Assembly (NCBI GenBank): GCA_934622035.1
Contig: CAKTVG010000002.1
Span: forward strand, 62,001 to 126,000
DNA from: an uncultured Oscillospiraceae bacterium
GTDB taxonomy: Bacteria; Bacillota; Clostridia; Oscillospirales; Oscillospiraceae
Direction of reading: 5' to 3'
DNA: 64,000 bases
The translations under genes were made by a program, and so were the position numbers. Position 1 is the first letter of the stretch, and the number at the start of each line of letters is the position of its first letter. Of the stretch, positions 50,402-59,347 are shown one piece after another. The notes below the pieces were generated by a model, which saw only the letters and a program-made list of their open reading frames with translations, ran no database searches and was not told where the DNA came from.

Positions 50402-52119
50402 AAAAGTCAAGCTCCTTCCGCCGGCAGCTCTTTGCCGGATTTCTGATCGTCTCTCTGGTGCCGCTGCTCATCTGCTCGGCGATGCTTCTGCAAATTTTCC
50501 GTTTCCGCATGACGGACAACGCCGGAACACAGGCCGCGCAGGCGCTGGACGACAGCCTGGCGGCGCTCGATCTGCTCGACGGCGGTATCCGCGAGGCCGT
50601 GCAGAGTCTGCGCGGCGACCCCGTCGTCAGCGACGCCCTGTTTCAGGACGGCTCCGCCATTGAAGACACCGTGGTCAACAGTCAGCTCTTCCACGCCTCC
50701 GGCGATGTAAAAAGCTACGCCCGGCTGGACCTCTATGACATCAGCGGCAACTGGCGCTATTCCACGCAGACCGCGCCCGCGAGCCTCAGCCTGCCCGTCA
50801 ATTGGGGCATCCTGCACGAGGCGGCGCAGGCGGCGCACGAGCTGGTCTACCGCGCCGGAGAGGAAAGCGGCAGCAACGCCGTTTTGCAGGCGGCGGTGCT
50901 TCTGGCCGACCGCTACGGCGCGCCCATGGGCTATCTGGTCGTCAGCGTGACCGCCGCGGATTTCCGCTCCCTTCTGGGCGGCACGGCCGGAGCGCAGAAC
51001 GATCTTGCTCTGCTCAGCCGTTTCTGGCGGCCCGTCTACTGTACGCGCGCCTCGCTCGGCGCTTCCCTTGCCGGAAAGCTGCGCGCGCAGCTTCTGGCGG
51101 ACGAGCCGCTGACCGGCATTTCCGACGACTACATCTATTCCATCCGTAAGCACCCCGCCACGGGCCTCTTCGTCGTTTTGCAGCAGCCGCAGGTCTTCAC
51201 CCGCAGCACAATGCGGCTTTTGTATACCGTCAGCGCCACCTGCGCCTTTATCTGCGTGGCGGTGTGCGTGCTGATGAGCTTTCAGATGAGCCGCCAGCTC
51301 TTCCGGCCCATCGGCCAGCTGCACCACGCCATCCGGCAGGTCGGCAAAAACGATCTCGATGTACACATCCCCGTCGAGCAGCCGAACGAGCTGGGCGAGC
51401 TTGCCGGGCAGTTCAACAAGATGGTCATCGACCTGAAGCACAACCAGCAGGTGCTGGTGGAGAATCAGCAGGCACTCAATGAGGCGCAGATCCGCATGCT
51501 TCAGGCGCAGCTCAACCCGCATTTCCTGTGCAATACGCTCGACACGATGAAGTGGATCAGCAAAATCAACCAGGTCCCGCAGGTGGCGCTGATGTCCACA
51601 AATCTTGCGGACATCCTGCGCTTCTGCATCACGCCGGAGGAATTTGTGCCATTGTCGCAGGAGGTCAGCGTTTTGCAGCGCTATATTGAAATTCAGCGCA
51701 TCCGCCTGGCCGACAGCTTCACCTTCCGCGTGGAGGTGCCGCAGGAGCTGCAAAACTGCATCGTGCCGAAAATGATGCTCCAGCCGCTGGCGGAGAACGC
51801 CGTGCTGCATGGCCTGACCGGCGTGGAGCACGGCAGACTTGAGGTCACTGCCGAGACGGACGGCGGCATTCTGCGCATCCGCGTGGCGGACAACGGCGCT
51901 GGCCTGCCGCCGGAGCTGCTGGGCAAATACCGCCCCCGCGCCGCGGGCGAGGGGCATCTGGGTCTGTTTAACGTGGACACCATCCTGCAAAAGCACTATG
52001 GCGCAGCGTTCGGTCTTTATCTTGAAAATCGTACGGACGGCACCGGCGCGGTCATCACCGCCACGCTGCCCGTCACCTATCCGGGAGGAAACAAGCATGC
52101 TGAAGGTACTGGTCGTTGA
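50398..52119 (+). CDS. YesM/LytS-type sensor histidine kinase
   Basis: The 573-residue kinase has an N-terminal transmembrane helix (about 10-32), an extracytoplasmic sensor domain of about 240 residues, a second transmembrane helix (about 275-297), a HAMP linker (FRPIGQLHHAIRQVGKNDL), the His_kinase motif LQAQLNPHFLCNTLDTMKW with phospho-acceptor His, and an HATPase_c domain (PLAENAVLHGL, VADNGAGLPPELL). It overlaps the binding-protein gene by 4 bp and the response-regulator gene by 23 bp. Confidence 0.94.
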   Translation: MKKSSSFRRQLFAGFLIVSLVPLLICSAMLLQIFRFRMTDNAGTQAAQALDDSLAALDLLDGGIREAVQSLRGDPVVSDALFQDGSAIEDTVVNSQLFHASGDVKSYARLDLYDISGNWRYSTQTAPASLSLPVNWGILHEAAQAAHELVYRAGEESGSNAVLQAAVLLADRYGAPMGYLVVSVTAADFRSLLGGTAGAQNDLALLSRFWRPVYCTRASLGASLAGKLRAQLLADEPLTGISDDYIYSIRKHPATGLFVVLQQPQVFTRSTMRLLYTVSATCAFICVAVCVLMSFQMSRQLFRPIGQLHHAIRQVGKNDLDVHIPVEQPNELGELAGQFNKMVIDLKHNQQVLVENQQALNEAQIRMLQAQLNPHFLCNTLDTMKWISKINQVPQVALMSTNLADILRFCITPEEFVPLSQEVSVLQRYIEIQRIRLADSFTFRVEVPQELQNCIVPKMMLQPLAENAVLHGLTGVEHGRLEVTAETDGGILRIRVADNGAGLPPELLGKYRPRAAGEGHLGLFNVDTILQKHYGAAFGLYLENRTDGTGAVITATLPVTYPGGNKHAEGTGR

Positions 52120-52834
52120 AGACGAGGAAATGATTCGCAAGGGCATCGTCCTGACAATAGACTGGGCGGCGCTGGACTGCGTCGTGGTCGGTGAGGCGGC
52201 CAACGGCGAGGAGGCGCTGGAGGCGGCCGCGCGCTACGCGCCGTCTCTCATCATCACCGATCTGAAAATGCCGAAGATGGACGGCATAGAAATGCTGCGG
52301 CAGCTGCGTGAGCGGGGCTGTCAGGCCCCGGCCATCATTTTGACGGCATATGACAGCTTTGAATACGCGCGCAGCGCAATGCGCCTTGGCGCAGTGGATT
52401 TTCTGCTCAAGCCCTTCCACGACGGCGAGCTGGAGGAATCCGTGCTTGCACTCAAGCGAAAGCTCGAAGAGAACCGCGTCCACGAGGTAGAGCTGCCGAA
52501 ACGCGGAGGTCAGAGCCGCTATGTGCTGTCCGCAATGGACTTTATTGCGGAAAACTATCCGAATCCGAACCTGACCGTCGGCATAATTGCCGGGCAGCTT
52601 GGTCTGAGCGAAGGTCACTTGAGCCACCTGTTCAAAAAGGAAACGGATTCCACGTTACTATCGTATCTGACGCGCTATCGCATCCATAAATCCATGGAGC
52701 TGCTGCGCGACTGCCGCCACAAGGTCTACGAGGTTGCAGAGCAGGTCGGCTACCGCGACGTCGCCTATTTTTCGGCGATTTTCAAAAAGGCGACGGGCAT
52801 CAGCCCGTCCGAATATCAGGACAGCGTAAGCTGA
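52097..52834 (+). CDS. AraC-type response regulator (YesN-like)
   Basis: The 245-residue regulator has a receiver domain (VVEDEEMIRKG acidic pocket, phospho-acceptor Asp in IITDLKMPKMDG near residue 55, ILTAYDS, FLLKPF) and a C-terminal AraC DNA-binding domain (VGIIAGQLGLSEGHLSHLFKKE, EVAEQVGYRDVAYFSAIFKKATG). Its probable targets are the divergent importer operon and its own unit. The start at 52097 follows GGGAGGAAACAAG. Confidence 0.94.
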   Translation: MLKVLVVEDEEMIRKGIVLTIDWAALDCVVVGEAANGEEALEAAARYAPSLIITDLKMPKMDGIEMLRQLRERGCQAPAIILTAYDSFEYARSAMRLGAVDFLLKPFHDGELEESVLALKRKLEENRVHEVELPKRGGQSRYVLSAMDFIAENYPNPNLTVGIIAGQLGLSEGHLSHLFKKETDSTLLSYLTRYRIHKSMELLRDCRHKVYEVAEQVGYRDVAYFSAIFKKATGISPSEYQDSVS

Positions 52835-52844
52835 GGAGGCCCCC

Positions 52845-53597
52845 ATGATTCGATTGATTGCCTGTGATATTGACGGGACGCTGCTGCCGGAGGGCGAGCT
52901 TGCGATTGCGCCCGTGGTTTTTGACGAGATTCTGCGCTTGAAGGCGAAGGGCATTCGCTTCTGCCCGACGAGCGGACGCCGTCTGGAGAGCCTGCGGCGG
53001 CTGTTTGCGCCCGTGGCGGACGAGCTGTACTATGTCTGCGAAAACGGCTCGACCGTTTACGCGCCGGACGGCACGCTCTTGGGCAAGACCGTAATGGCGC
53101 GTGAGACGGCGATGGAGCTGGCGCACCGCATTTTGTCCCACCCTGACAGCGAGGTGATGATCTCCGGCGTCGAGTCCTGCTACCTCTGCCCCAAGGATGA
53201 GAAAATTCTGCCCATCATTGCGCTGGTCGGCAACACCACGCGCGTCGTTCCGACGCCGGAGGACGTGCCGGAGGAAATTCTGAAGGTTTCCGGCTACTGC
53301 TACACGAGCGCGCAGGCGCTGATGCCGGCGCTGACCGGCTCTCCCCTGCCGCCGACCATCGCGGGCGGGCACTGGGTGGACTTCACCCTTGCCGGGAAGG
53401 ACACCGGTCTGCGCCAGCTTGGCCGGGCGCTGGGCATCCGGGCGGAGGAAATCCTGGCCATCGGCGATAATTTCAACGACACCGCAATGCTGGACTATGC
53501 CGGCTCGCCCTGGCTGATGGCCTCGGCTGCGCCGGAGCTGCTCGCGCGTTACCCGCAGCATTGCCGCCGCGCCGAGGACGTTTTGAGGACATTATAA
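52845..53597 (+). CDS. HAD-superfamily Cof-type phosphatase
   Basis: The 250-residue protein has HAD motif I ACDIDGTLL near residue 6, motif II CPTSGRR, a C2B cap and motifs III/IV GDNFNDTAML near residue 207, the Cof/YidA subclass. These dephosphorylate sugar phosphates, flavins or nucleotides with broad specificity. GAGGAGG precedes the ATG, 10 nt after the response regulator. Its position suggests it handles the phosphate of an imported sugar phosphate; that is inference. Confidence 0.88.
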   Translation: MIRLIACDIDGTLLPEGELAIAPVVFDEILRLKAKGIRFCPTSGRRLESLRRLFAPVADELYYVCENGSTVYAPDGTLLGKTVMARETAMELAHRILSHPDSEVMISGVESCYLCPKDEKILPIIALVGNTTRVVPTPEDVPEEILKVSGYCYTSAQALMPALTGSPLPPTIAGGHWVDFTLAGKDTGLRQLGRALGIRAEEILAIGDNFNDTAMLDYAGSPWLMASAAPELLARYPQHCRRAEDVLRTL

Positions 53598-53677
53598 AAT
53601 AAGAATCCACCCGTTCCGCAGGAAGCCCCGGCAAATTTTGCGTGCACAACCGGATTTTTCCGCAGGGGAAATTGCGG

Positions 53678-53715
53678 CTGCCTGCACCGGGCGAGGCAGA
53701 GCCACGCCCCCACGG
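53678..53715 (+). repeat. Dispersed GC-rich repeat, copy 3
   Basis: It starts CTGCCTGCACCGGGCGAGGC and continues AGAGCCACGCCCCCACGG. Two differences from the copy at 24159. Confidence 0.8.
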
Positions 53716-53771
53716 CCTGTTCTGATCTTTGAGCCATGTCCTACGTTATGCTTTGACAATGAAAAACCGCA

Positions 53772-53804
53772 TAAAAAAAGCTGCCTCAGCCGAGGCAGCT
53801 TTTT
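53772..53804 (-). terminator. Terminator of the ABC-2 export operon
   Basis: A 13-bp stem AAAAAGCTGCCTC / GAGGCAGCTTTTT with a 4-nt loop gives a T-run on the minus strand just after the permease stop; it would also work for plus-strand transcripts. Confidence 0.88.
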
Positions 53805-53810
53805 GACTTA

Positions 53811-55409
53811 TTACATAGATGCGAATTTCTCCGCGCCGCGGCGGCGCAGCCAGCCGAGCATCAGCGCCGACAGGCCGAGCATCACTGCGCAGGCAATGCC
53901 GAGATAGGCGGCGCAGCCCAGATGCCAGCCAAGCAGCAGATATCCGCCGCCCAGCACAATGGCGAAGAACCATGCGCCGAAGAGCGCCAGCGTTACGCTC
54001 ATGCTCTGCTTGATGGGCGTAATCTCGTTCGTCCAGGCAGGATTGGCCCACTTCGTGCCGACGGTGAGGTCAAACAGCGCCATCATCAGCACGAACACCA
54101 GAGCCGCTGCCGCCATCAGGAGGCGCTCCGGCAGGCTGCCGGGCAGGACGATCATCGCGCAGACCGCGCAGAAGGCTGTGGGGATCGCGGTCAGCAGCAG
54201 CTGCACCGACAGCTTTGCGCGCAGAACCTGCCAGGGCCGCACGGGCAGCGATTGCAGCAGCCATGCGCTGCGCCCCTCCAGAGAAACCGAGGGCGCGGCC
54301 ATGTCGTTCATGGAGGCCAGCAGGCAGATCGCCGTGCAGAACAGCACCGGCACGCTGCCGGGCCATGTCTCGAAGATTTCGCTCACCGTTTCCGCAAGCG
54401 AGGAGCCCATCACCAGGAGCAAAATACCGCCCGCCGGAAGGAAAAGCAGGCCGAAGCCGCAATTGAGCATGTAGTTCGGGCTGGCCGTGAAGCGGCGCAG
54501 CTCCTTGCGCAGCAGGGCGGAGGAAACGCTGCTCACGCGCGCGGCCTTTTCGCGGTAGACTGTCCGGGCCGTCCGTCCGGTCGCCGTGGCGATGCGCAGG
54601 AAGCTGCGCGAAAGCAGCAGGCACAGAAGCGCAAACAGGCCGAGAATCACCGCCGAAACGATCCCCATCGCCAGCCAGTCGCCCTCGCCCACCCTGCCGA
54701 GCAGGTAGAGAGGATAGGCCTTGCCGCGGATGGCGCTGCCGTAGGCCGCAGCATTCGCAATGATTTGCTGAAGCCAGGTCTGCGCCTTGAAATAGACGAA
54801 ATAGTACGCGCCGAAGAAAACAATGGAAATGAAAACCGTAATAAAGCTGCGGTTTTTGAGCTTCAGGCTGATTTTCGCCACAACCCAGCCCAATAGGCAG
54901 GAGAGGAACATCACGAAGATGGAGATCAGCAGCATCAGAAGAATGCAGCCGATCACCGCCGCCGCATGCAGCTCCACCGTGAAAAAGTAGACCAGCGTCA
55001 TCGGCAGCATAACCATGCCGGAGAACAGCAGTCCCATCAGATACACGCCCAGCAGGCGGGAAATCAGGATATACCGCACCGGAATGGGCATGGACAGCAG
55101 AAGGTCGTTGTCCTTCGCCAGATACAGGCCGGAATAGGTGTTGAACACGCTGCCAAACACGCCCAGCGCAATGGCGATCAGGCTGCAAATGGTGAAATAC
55201 AGCCAGCCCATGCCCGCCTGCACCAGCGGCTCGCAAAGGCCCACCGCCATGAGCGTAAACATTCCGCCGAGCACGCCCACGACCAACAGCGCATACAGGC
55301 CGATGAGCAGGGCGGAGCTTGCCTTTGAACGGGCTTTCCCCTTTTTCTGATCGTAGAAAAAGCTGCGATTGATCTCAAAGAGCTGCTTTTTCAGAAGTGT
55401 TTTCAGCAT
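53811..55409 (-). CDS. Large ABC exporter permease (ABC-2-like, about 12 TM)
   Basis: The 532-residue integral membrane protein has about 12 hydrophobic segments. Segments DNDLLLSMPIPVRYILISRLLGVYL and a central RTARTVYREKAARVSSVSSALLRKELRR cytoplasmic loop, followed by LEGRSAWLLQSLPVRPWQVLRAKL, are typical of paired bacteriocin/antimicrobial-type or YtrC-like export permeases. It is encoded with a 7-bp overlap after its ATPase. The exported substrate is unknown. Confidence 0.85.
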   Translation of the reverse strand: MLKTLLKKQLFEINRSFFYDQKKGKARSKASSALLIGLYALLVVGVLGGMFTLMAVGLCEPLVQAGMGWLYFTICSLIAIALGVFGSVFNTYSGLYLAKDNDLLLSMPIPVRYILISRLLGVYLMGLLFSGMVMLPMTLVYFFTVELHAAAVIGCILLMLLISIFVMFLSCLLGWVVAKISLKLKNRSFITVFISIVFFGAYYFVYFKAQTWLQQIIANAAAYGSAIRGKAYPLYLLGRVGEGDWLAMGIVSAVILGLFALLCLLLSRSFLRIATATGRTARTVYREKAARVSSVSSALLRKELRRFTASPNYMLNCGFGLLFLPAGGILLLVMGSSLAETVSEIFETWPGSVPVLFCTAICLLASMNDMAAPSVSLEGRSAWLLQSLPVRPWQVLRAKLSVQLLLTAIPTAFCAVCAMIVLPGSLPERLLMAAAALVFVLMMALFDLTVGTKWANPAWTNEITPIKQSMSVTLALFGAWFFAIVLGGGYLLLGWHLGCAAYLGIACAVMLGLSALMLGWLRRRGAEKFASM

Positions 55410-56116
55410 TGCTCGCCCTCCAGCTCAAGGAAGACCTCCTCGAGGGAGTCGTCGCCCTTGACCTCCTCCATGGTGCCGGAGCGGATGAGGCGGCCGCCCT
55501 TGATGATGGCGACCTTGTCGCAGAGCTTTTCCGCGACCTCAAGCACGTGCGTCGAGAAGAAGATTGCGCCGCCGGCGTCACAGACCTCGCGCATCATGCC
55601 CTTGAGCAGATGCGCAGCCTTGGGATCCAGGCCGACGAAGGGTTCGTCCATGAGAATGAGCTTCGGCTCGTGCAGCCAGGCGGAAATGATGGCCAGCTTC
55701 TGCTTCATGCCGTGGGAGTAAGCGGAGATGGGCTGCGCCAGATCGTCCGTCAGCTCGAAGAGCGCGGCATACCGGGCGATGCGCTCCTGCCGCGCGGCAG
55801 CGGAGACGCCGAAGACGTCCGCAATAAAATTCAGGTACTGGATGCCCGTCATAAAATCGTACAGGTCGGGGTTATCAGGGATGTAGGCAAGCATGCGCTT
55901 GCAGGCCAGCGGGTCGCGGCGGAGGCTCTTGCCGCCGATGGCGATTTCGCCGGCATCAAACTGCAAAATGCCCGCCACGGAGCGCAGCGTTGTGGTTTTG
56001 CCCGCGCCGTTGTGGCCGATAAAGCCGCAAATCTCCCCCGGCGCGATGTGCAGGGACAGATCGTCCACCGCCTTTTTCTCGCCGTAGGTTTTGGTCAGGC
56101 GTTGAATGTTCAGCAT
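55403..56116 (-). CDS. ABC exporter ATPase, partner of the large permease
   Basis: The 237-residue ATPase shows Walker A GHNGAGKTTTLRSV near residue 33, Q-loop region IPDNPDLYDFMT, signature YSHGMKQKLAIISAWLHEP (SHGMK in place of SGGQ, as in several export ATPases) and Walker B LILMDEPFVGLDPKA with switch FSTHVLEVAEKL. AAAGGACG precedes the ATG. It lies 12 nt after the interrupted small membrane gene. Confidence 0.92.
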   Translation of the reverse strand: MLNIQRLTKTYGEKKAVDDLSLHIAPGEICGFIGHNGAGKTTTLRSVAGILQFDAGEIAIGGKSLRRDPLACKRMLAYIPDNPDLYDFMTGIQYLNFIADVFGVSAAARQERIARYAALFELTDDLAQPISAYSHGMKQKLAIISAWLHEPKLILMDEPFVGLDPKAAHLLKGMMREVCDAGGAIFFSTHVLEVAEKLCDKVAIIKGGRLIRSGTMEEVKGDDSLEEVFLELEGEQC

Positions 56117-56128
56117 AATAACGTCCTT

Positions 56129-56542
56129 TCAGATAAAATAGGAAAGCAATAGATTAGAAAGCAGCAGCAGGTGCAGCACGATATGATACAGGTCGGGGAC
56201 GACCCGCGTTTCGCTCGCGGGCAGCAGGTGGATGGTTTCCCGGAAGCACTGATTGTAGCCGCGCAGCTTCTTTTCCGAGGCGCCGAAGATCGTATAGTAC
56301 CAGTGGCAGAAGAACTGCACAACCGCCCAGAAGGCGAGCACCGCGCGCAGCACCCAAATTCCGGCGGTTGGGAAGGCCAGGTATAGCACAACACCCAGCG
56401 TAAAGGCGCAGAACATGCCAAATTCCGCGCTTTTTACACCCATTCCTTCGACCAGGAGCTTTCCGGCGATGCGGTAGGTCACGATGCAGCCGAAAAACCA
56501 GAGAAGCTACACGCCGCACAGAATCAAAAATGCAATTCTCAT
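56129..56542 (-). pseudogene. Small membrane protein gene interrupted by an in-frame TAG at codon 12
   Basis: From the ATG at 56542 the frame reads MRIAFLILCGV, then TAG (56509-56507), then LLWFFGCIVTYRIAGKLLVEG and on to a stop at 56129. The codon after the TAG continues the same hydrophobic helix, so the reading frame looks intact apart from one nonsense codon. The rest has three hydrophobic segments and a GASEKKLRGYNQCFRETIH loop. The ATG overlaps the permease stop in ATGA form and has AGGAA upstream. A GTG at 56482 could restart a 117-residue product, but lacks a clear ribosome site. A fresh mutation, a sequencing error or suppression are all possible. Confidence 0.7.
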
Positions 56543-57429
56543 TTTTTATTCCTCACGTTCAGCAGGATGTACACGCCGCCGAACACCGCAACCGCGCCGC
56601 AGAGGACGGCATACATTGCCGGTATGCTCACGCTGCCGCCGAAGAAATAGAGGTTGCAGTCCACGCCGTCGCGAATGCCCCTGACGATCTCCGCCGGAAA
56701 GCCGGTAGCCTCCATCTCTCGGAACACGCCCGCAAGACAGTGGTTGCGCAGCAGGCTGGTGCCGTAGGTGCCCGGCAGGAAGGAGAGCACCCTTTGCAGC
56801 CCGTCGGAAAAGCTGGAGATGGGCATATACGCTCCGCAGAGGAAGCCGTAGCCCGCACTGACGACGGTGCCGACCGCTGACGCCTGCCCGTTCGTGGACA
56901 GAAAATAATGGATGCAGGAGGAGAGCGCCACGCCAAAGAGCGTCAGAAGCACCACGTCCAGCGCGATGCACAGGACGTCGGCCGCACGCAGATACCAGCC
57001 CATTTTGGCAAGGTAGAGAAAGCCGAGGCCCATTGCGGCAAAGTTGACGATCAGCGTCACGAGCGTCGAGGCGCAGAAGTAGGCCAGCGCGATGGTCGAG
57101 CGCCGCACCGGGCTGACCGTCAGGTCATGCAGCGCGCCGGAGACCTTATCCTGCACCATCAGCAGGTTTGAGCAGAAAGCGACCGTCACGCAGCTCACCG
57201 CCAGCAGAGAAGAAATCAGCTCTCCGCCTACCGTTGCGTCGATGAGACTGTCCGCCACGGGGAAGCCTGCCGGGATGGCGGAGGCGAAGCTGTCGCGGTA
57301 GATGCCCGCAAGGAAGGTGGCGTAGAGCACCAGCAAAATCGCCGGTGTGATCAGGGAGGTGAAGAACATCCCCTTATCCTTGAAGAACAGCCGCCGGTCG
57401 CGGCGGATCAGATTGGCAAGTCCCGTCAT
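56539..57429 (-). CDS. ABC-2 type exporter permease (DrrB-like)
   Basis: The 296-residue protein has six hydrophobic segments and the ABC-2 pattern: FFKDKGMFFTSLITPAILLVLYATF near the N-terminus, DKVSGALHDLTVSPVRRSTIALAYF, and GYGFLCGAYMPISSFSDGLQ. It pairs with the ATPase upstream (4-bp overlap) as in daunorubicin-type DrrAB exporters. The small interrupted membrane gene follows in the same operon. Confidence 0.9.
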   Translation of the reverse strand: MTGLANLIRRDRRLFFKDKGMFFTSLITPAILLVLYATFLAGIYRDSFASAIPAGFPVADSLIDATVGGELISSLLAVSCVTVAFCSNLLMVQDKVSGALHDLTVSPVRRSTIALAYFCASTLVTLIVNFAAMGLGFLYLAKMGWYLRAADVLCIALDVVLLTLFGVALSSCIHYFLSTNGQASAVGTVVSAGYGFLCGAYMPISSFSDGLQRVLSFLPGTYGTSLLRNHCLAGVFREMEATGFPAEIVRGIRDGVDCNLYFFGGSVSIPAMYAVLCGAVAVFGGVYILLNVRNKK

Positions 57430-58334
57430 TTCTCCGCACCTCCCGTCAGCTTTTTGCCGGTCACGGCGAGGAAAACATCGTCCATCTTTCCCTTCGTGAT
57501 TTCGTAATCCGTGAACAACGCCGGATGCGCCAGAATGAGCCGCGTCGCCGCGGCAGTGTCCGGCACGGCAATGCGCACTGCGCCGCGCAGCCTCTCGCAG
57601 GGCAGCCCCAGCTCCGGCAGCTCCTGCACGCCGTAAAGCGTGATAAAGTCGCCGGTATAGGCATTTTTCAGCGCCAGCGGTGTGCCCTCCGCGGCAATCG
57701 CGCCGCCGTCGAGGATTACGACGTAGTCGGCGTCCGCCGCCTCCTCCATGTAGTGCGTCGTCAGGAAGACGGTCATGTTCTCGCTGCGGCGCAGCTTCTG
57801 CACCACGTCCCAGAGGAGCTTGCGCGTCTGCGGGTCAAGGCCGGTGGTCGGCTCGTCAAGGATCAGGATCTCCGGCCGGTGCAGCAGGGCGCGGGCGATG
57901 TCGATCCGGCGGCGCTGACCCCCGGAGAGCTTGCCGAGCGTGCGGCCCAGCAGGTTTTCAAAGTCCAGCAGCTTCGCAAGCTCCGCAAGGCGGGTCTGAA
58001 AGGCGCCGCCCGTGATGCCGTAGAGCGCGGCGCGGCTGCGAAGATTGTCGCGCACGGAGAGCGCGCCGTCCAGCACGGAATTCTGGAACACCACGCCCAG
58101 GCGGCGGGCGATTGCCGCCATATTGCCGTCCACGCTCTCGCCGCAGACGCGCACACTGCCGCCGTCCTTGGCCAGCTGGCCGCAGAGGATGGAGATCGTC
58201 GTCGATTTTCCCGCGCCGTTGACGCCGAGAAAGGCGAACAGCTCACCCTGCCGGACGTGGAAGGAGAGGTCGCGCACCGCCTGCACCTCGCCGAAGCGCT
58301 TATCCAGGTGCTCAATTTCAATAATATGTTCCAT
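57426..58334 (-). CDS. ABC exporter ATPase (DrrA-like)
   Basis: The 302-residue ATPase has Walker A GVNGAGKSTTISILCG, Q-loop VFQNSVLDGALSVRDNL, signature LSGGQRRRIDIARALLHRP, Walker B ILILDEPTTGLDP and switch LTTHYMEEAADADYV, then a C-terminal DrrA-type extension. ATG 58334 is chosen; a GTG four codons earlier overlaps the TetR stop. It follows the repressor gene directly, so the TetR protein probably controls the whole export operon. Confidence 0.93.
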   Translation of the reverse strand: MEHIIEIEHLDKRFGEVQAVRDLSFHVRQGELFAFLGVNGAGKSTTISILCGQLAKDGGSVRVCGESVDGNMAAIARRLGVVFQNSVLDGALSVRDNLRSRAALYGITGGAFQTRLAELAKLLDFENLLGRTLGKLSGGQRRRIDIARALLHRPEILILDEPTTGLDPQTRKLLWDVVQKLRRSENMTVFLTTHYMEEAADADYVVILDGGAIAAEGTPLALKNAYTGDFITLYGVQELPELGLPCERLRGAVRIAVPDTAAATRLILAHPALFTDYEITKGKMDDVFLAVTGKKLTGGAEK

Positions 58335-58342
58335 TGGCAGTC

Positions 58343-58996
58343 TCACTTTCTGAAATCGGGGGACTGGCTGCGCAGCACGGCGCTCTCCGCCGTGGCATCC
58401 GGCACCGGCTGGAGGCGGGTCTTGTCGCTCGCGCTGTGAATGACAAAGATCATGCCTGCGAAAACCTCACCCAGCAGCACAGCAATTTCCTCGTCCGACA
58501 GCGTGCACACCTGCGCAGCGCTGATGACGCACAGGCCGTAGGTGTATATCCACATCTGGCGGAAGAGGTGTTCGGCCTGGTCGTGGCTGGCGTGATAGTC
58601 GCGCATGATGATCTCAATGTCGTTTTCCTTGCCGAAGGGCATCTCGCTGACCGCGCGGTCGAGGTCGATGCCGTCGCGGCCGTGCTGCTCAAAGAGCAGG
58701 CGAAAGAGCATCGGCTCCTCGCGGGCAAACTTAACCCACTGCATGCCGCGCTTTTTATACGCGGGATAAAATGCCTGTGCAACAGCCATATAATCGTCAA
58801 AAATCCGTTTTGCTTCCGCACGGACAGCGGTCTTCAGATCGTCCATATCCTCAAAAACGGTGAATATCGGAGAAGACGACGCGCCGAGGCGCTTGCCGAT
58901 CTCGCGGGCGGTCAGGGCGCTCTCTCCCCTCTCGCGGATGAGCGCAAGGCAGGTGGTGACAATCTCTTCTCTCGTGAATTTGGGTTTCGGCGGCAT
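58343..58996 (-). CDS. TetR family transcriptional repressor
   Basis: The 217-residue protein begins with a TetR helix-turn-helix: FTREEIVTTCLALIRERGESALTAREIGKRLGASSSPIFTVFEDMDDL. The remainder is an all-helical ligand and dimer domain. It heads the operon with the DrrAB-like exporter, a common drug- or lipid-responsive arrangement. GGAGGGAATCCC precedes the ATG. A 24-bp dyad lies just upstream of its coding region. Confidence 0.92.
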   Translation of the reverse strand: MPPKPKFTREEIVTTCLALIRERGESALTAREIGKRLGASSSPIFTVFEDMDDLKTAVRAEAKRIFDDYMAVAQAFYPAYKKRGMQWVKFAREEPMLFRLLFEQHGRDGIDLDRAVSEMPFGKENDIEIIMRDYHASHDQAEHLFRQMWIYTYGLCVISAAQVCTLSDEEIAVLLGEVFAGMIFVIHSASDKTRLQPVPDATAESAVLRSQSPDFRK

Positions 58997-59016
58997 GGGA
59001 TTCCCTCCGTTTCTTT

Positions 59017-59040
59017 GTTTTATAACATAAGTTCTAAAAC
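59017..59040 (-). promoter_or_regulatory. Operator dyad upstream of the TetR gene
   Basis: GTTTTATAAC and GTTCTAAAAC are inverted repeats (9 of 10) separated by ATAA, lying between the -10 box and the ribosome binding site. This is the expected place for TetR autorepression. Confidence 0.7.
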
Positions 59041-59050
59041 ACGTGCTCCT

Positions 59051-59078
59051 ATTATAGCAGGCTTCTGCCGTTTGTCAA
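59051..59078 (-). promoter_or_regulatory. Promoter of the TetR/exporter operon
   Basis: On the minus strand TTGACA (59078-59073), 16-bp spacer, TATAAT (59056-59051): both boxes perfect. Confidence 0.85.
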
Positions 59079-59318
59079 TCATGGAATTGTAAAAAATAGC
59101 GCGCGCCCGGTGCGGGCAATCACAAATCTGCAAATTCCTTCCGCGGGGCGGGAAACCCATCCCCAACGGTATGGTTTGGCGGTACATGCAAAATCTGTCA
59201 GCTCCTCCCCCGCGGGCGCAGCAGAGCCACGCCCCTACGGATGCAGCAGAAATTGGAACCCGTCGTAAGGGCGCTTTGCGCCTGTATAAAAATAATTTCC
59301 CTTTCTCAAAAATTTCTC
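59079..59318. other. Divergent intergenic region without a gene
   Basis: About 240 bp between the TetR and YtrA-like promoters. It contains one dispersed-repeat copy (59207-59240) and short GC-rich pieces (e.g. 59099-59120) that may be decayed copies. No coding or RNA feature is supported. Confidence 0.5.
59207..59240 (+). repeat. Dispersed GC-rich repeat, copy 4
   Basis: It reads CCCCGCGGGCGCAGCAGAGC then CACGCCCCTACGG, sharing the CAGAGCCACGCCCCTACG end with copy 2. Confidence 0.7.
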
Positions 59319-59347
59319 TTGACAAATCTGTACTTGTGTATTAGTAT
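59319..59347 (+). promoter_or_regulatory. Promoter of the YtrA-like/ABC operon
   Basis: TTGACA (59319-59324), 17-bp spacer, TAGTAT (59342-59347). Confidence 0.75.

Noticed and set aside
53598..53771. Small frames in the gap after the HAD phosphatase gene
   Set aside because: They lie in dispersed-repeat and terminator sequence and lack ribosome sites and domain similarity.
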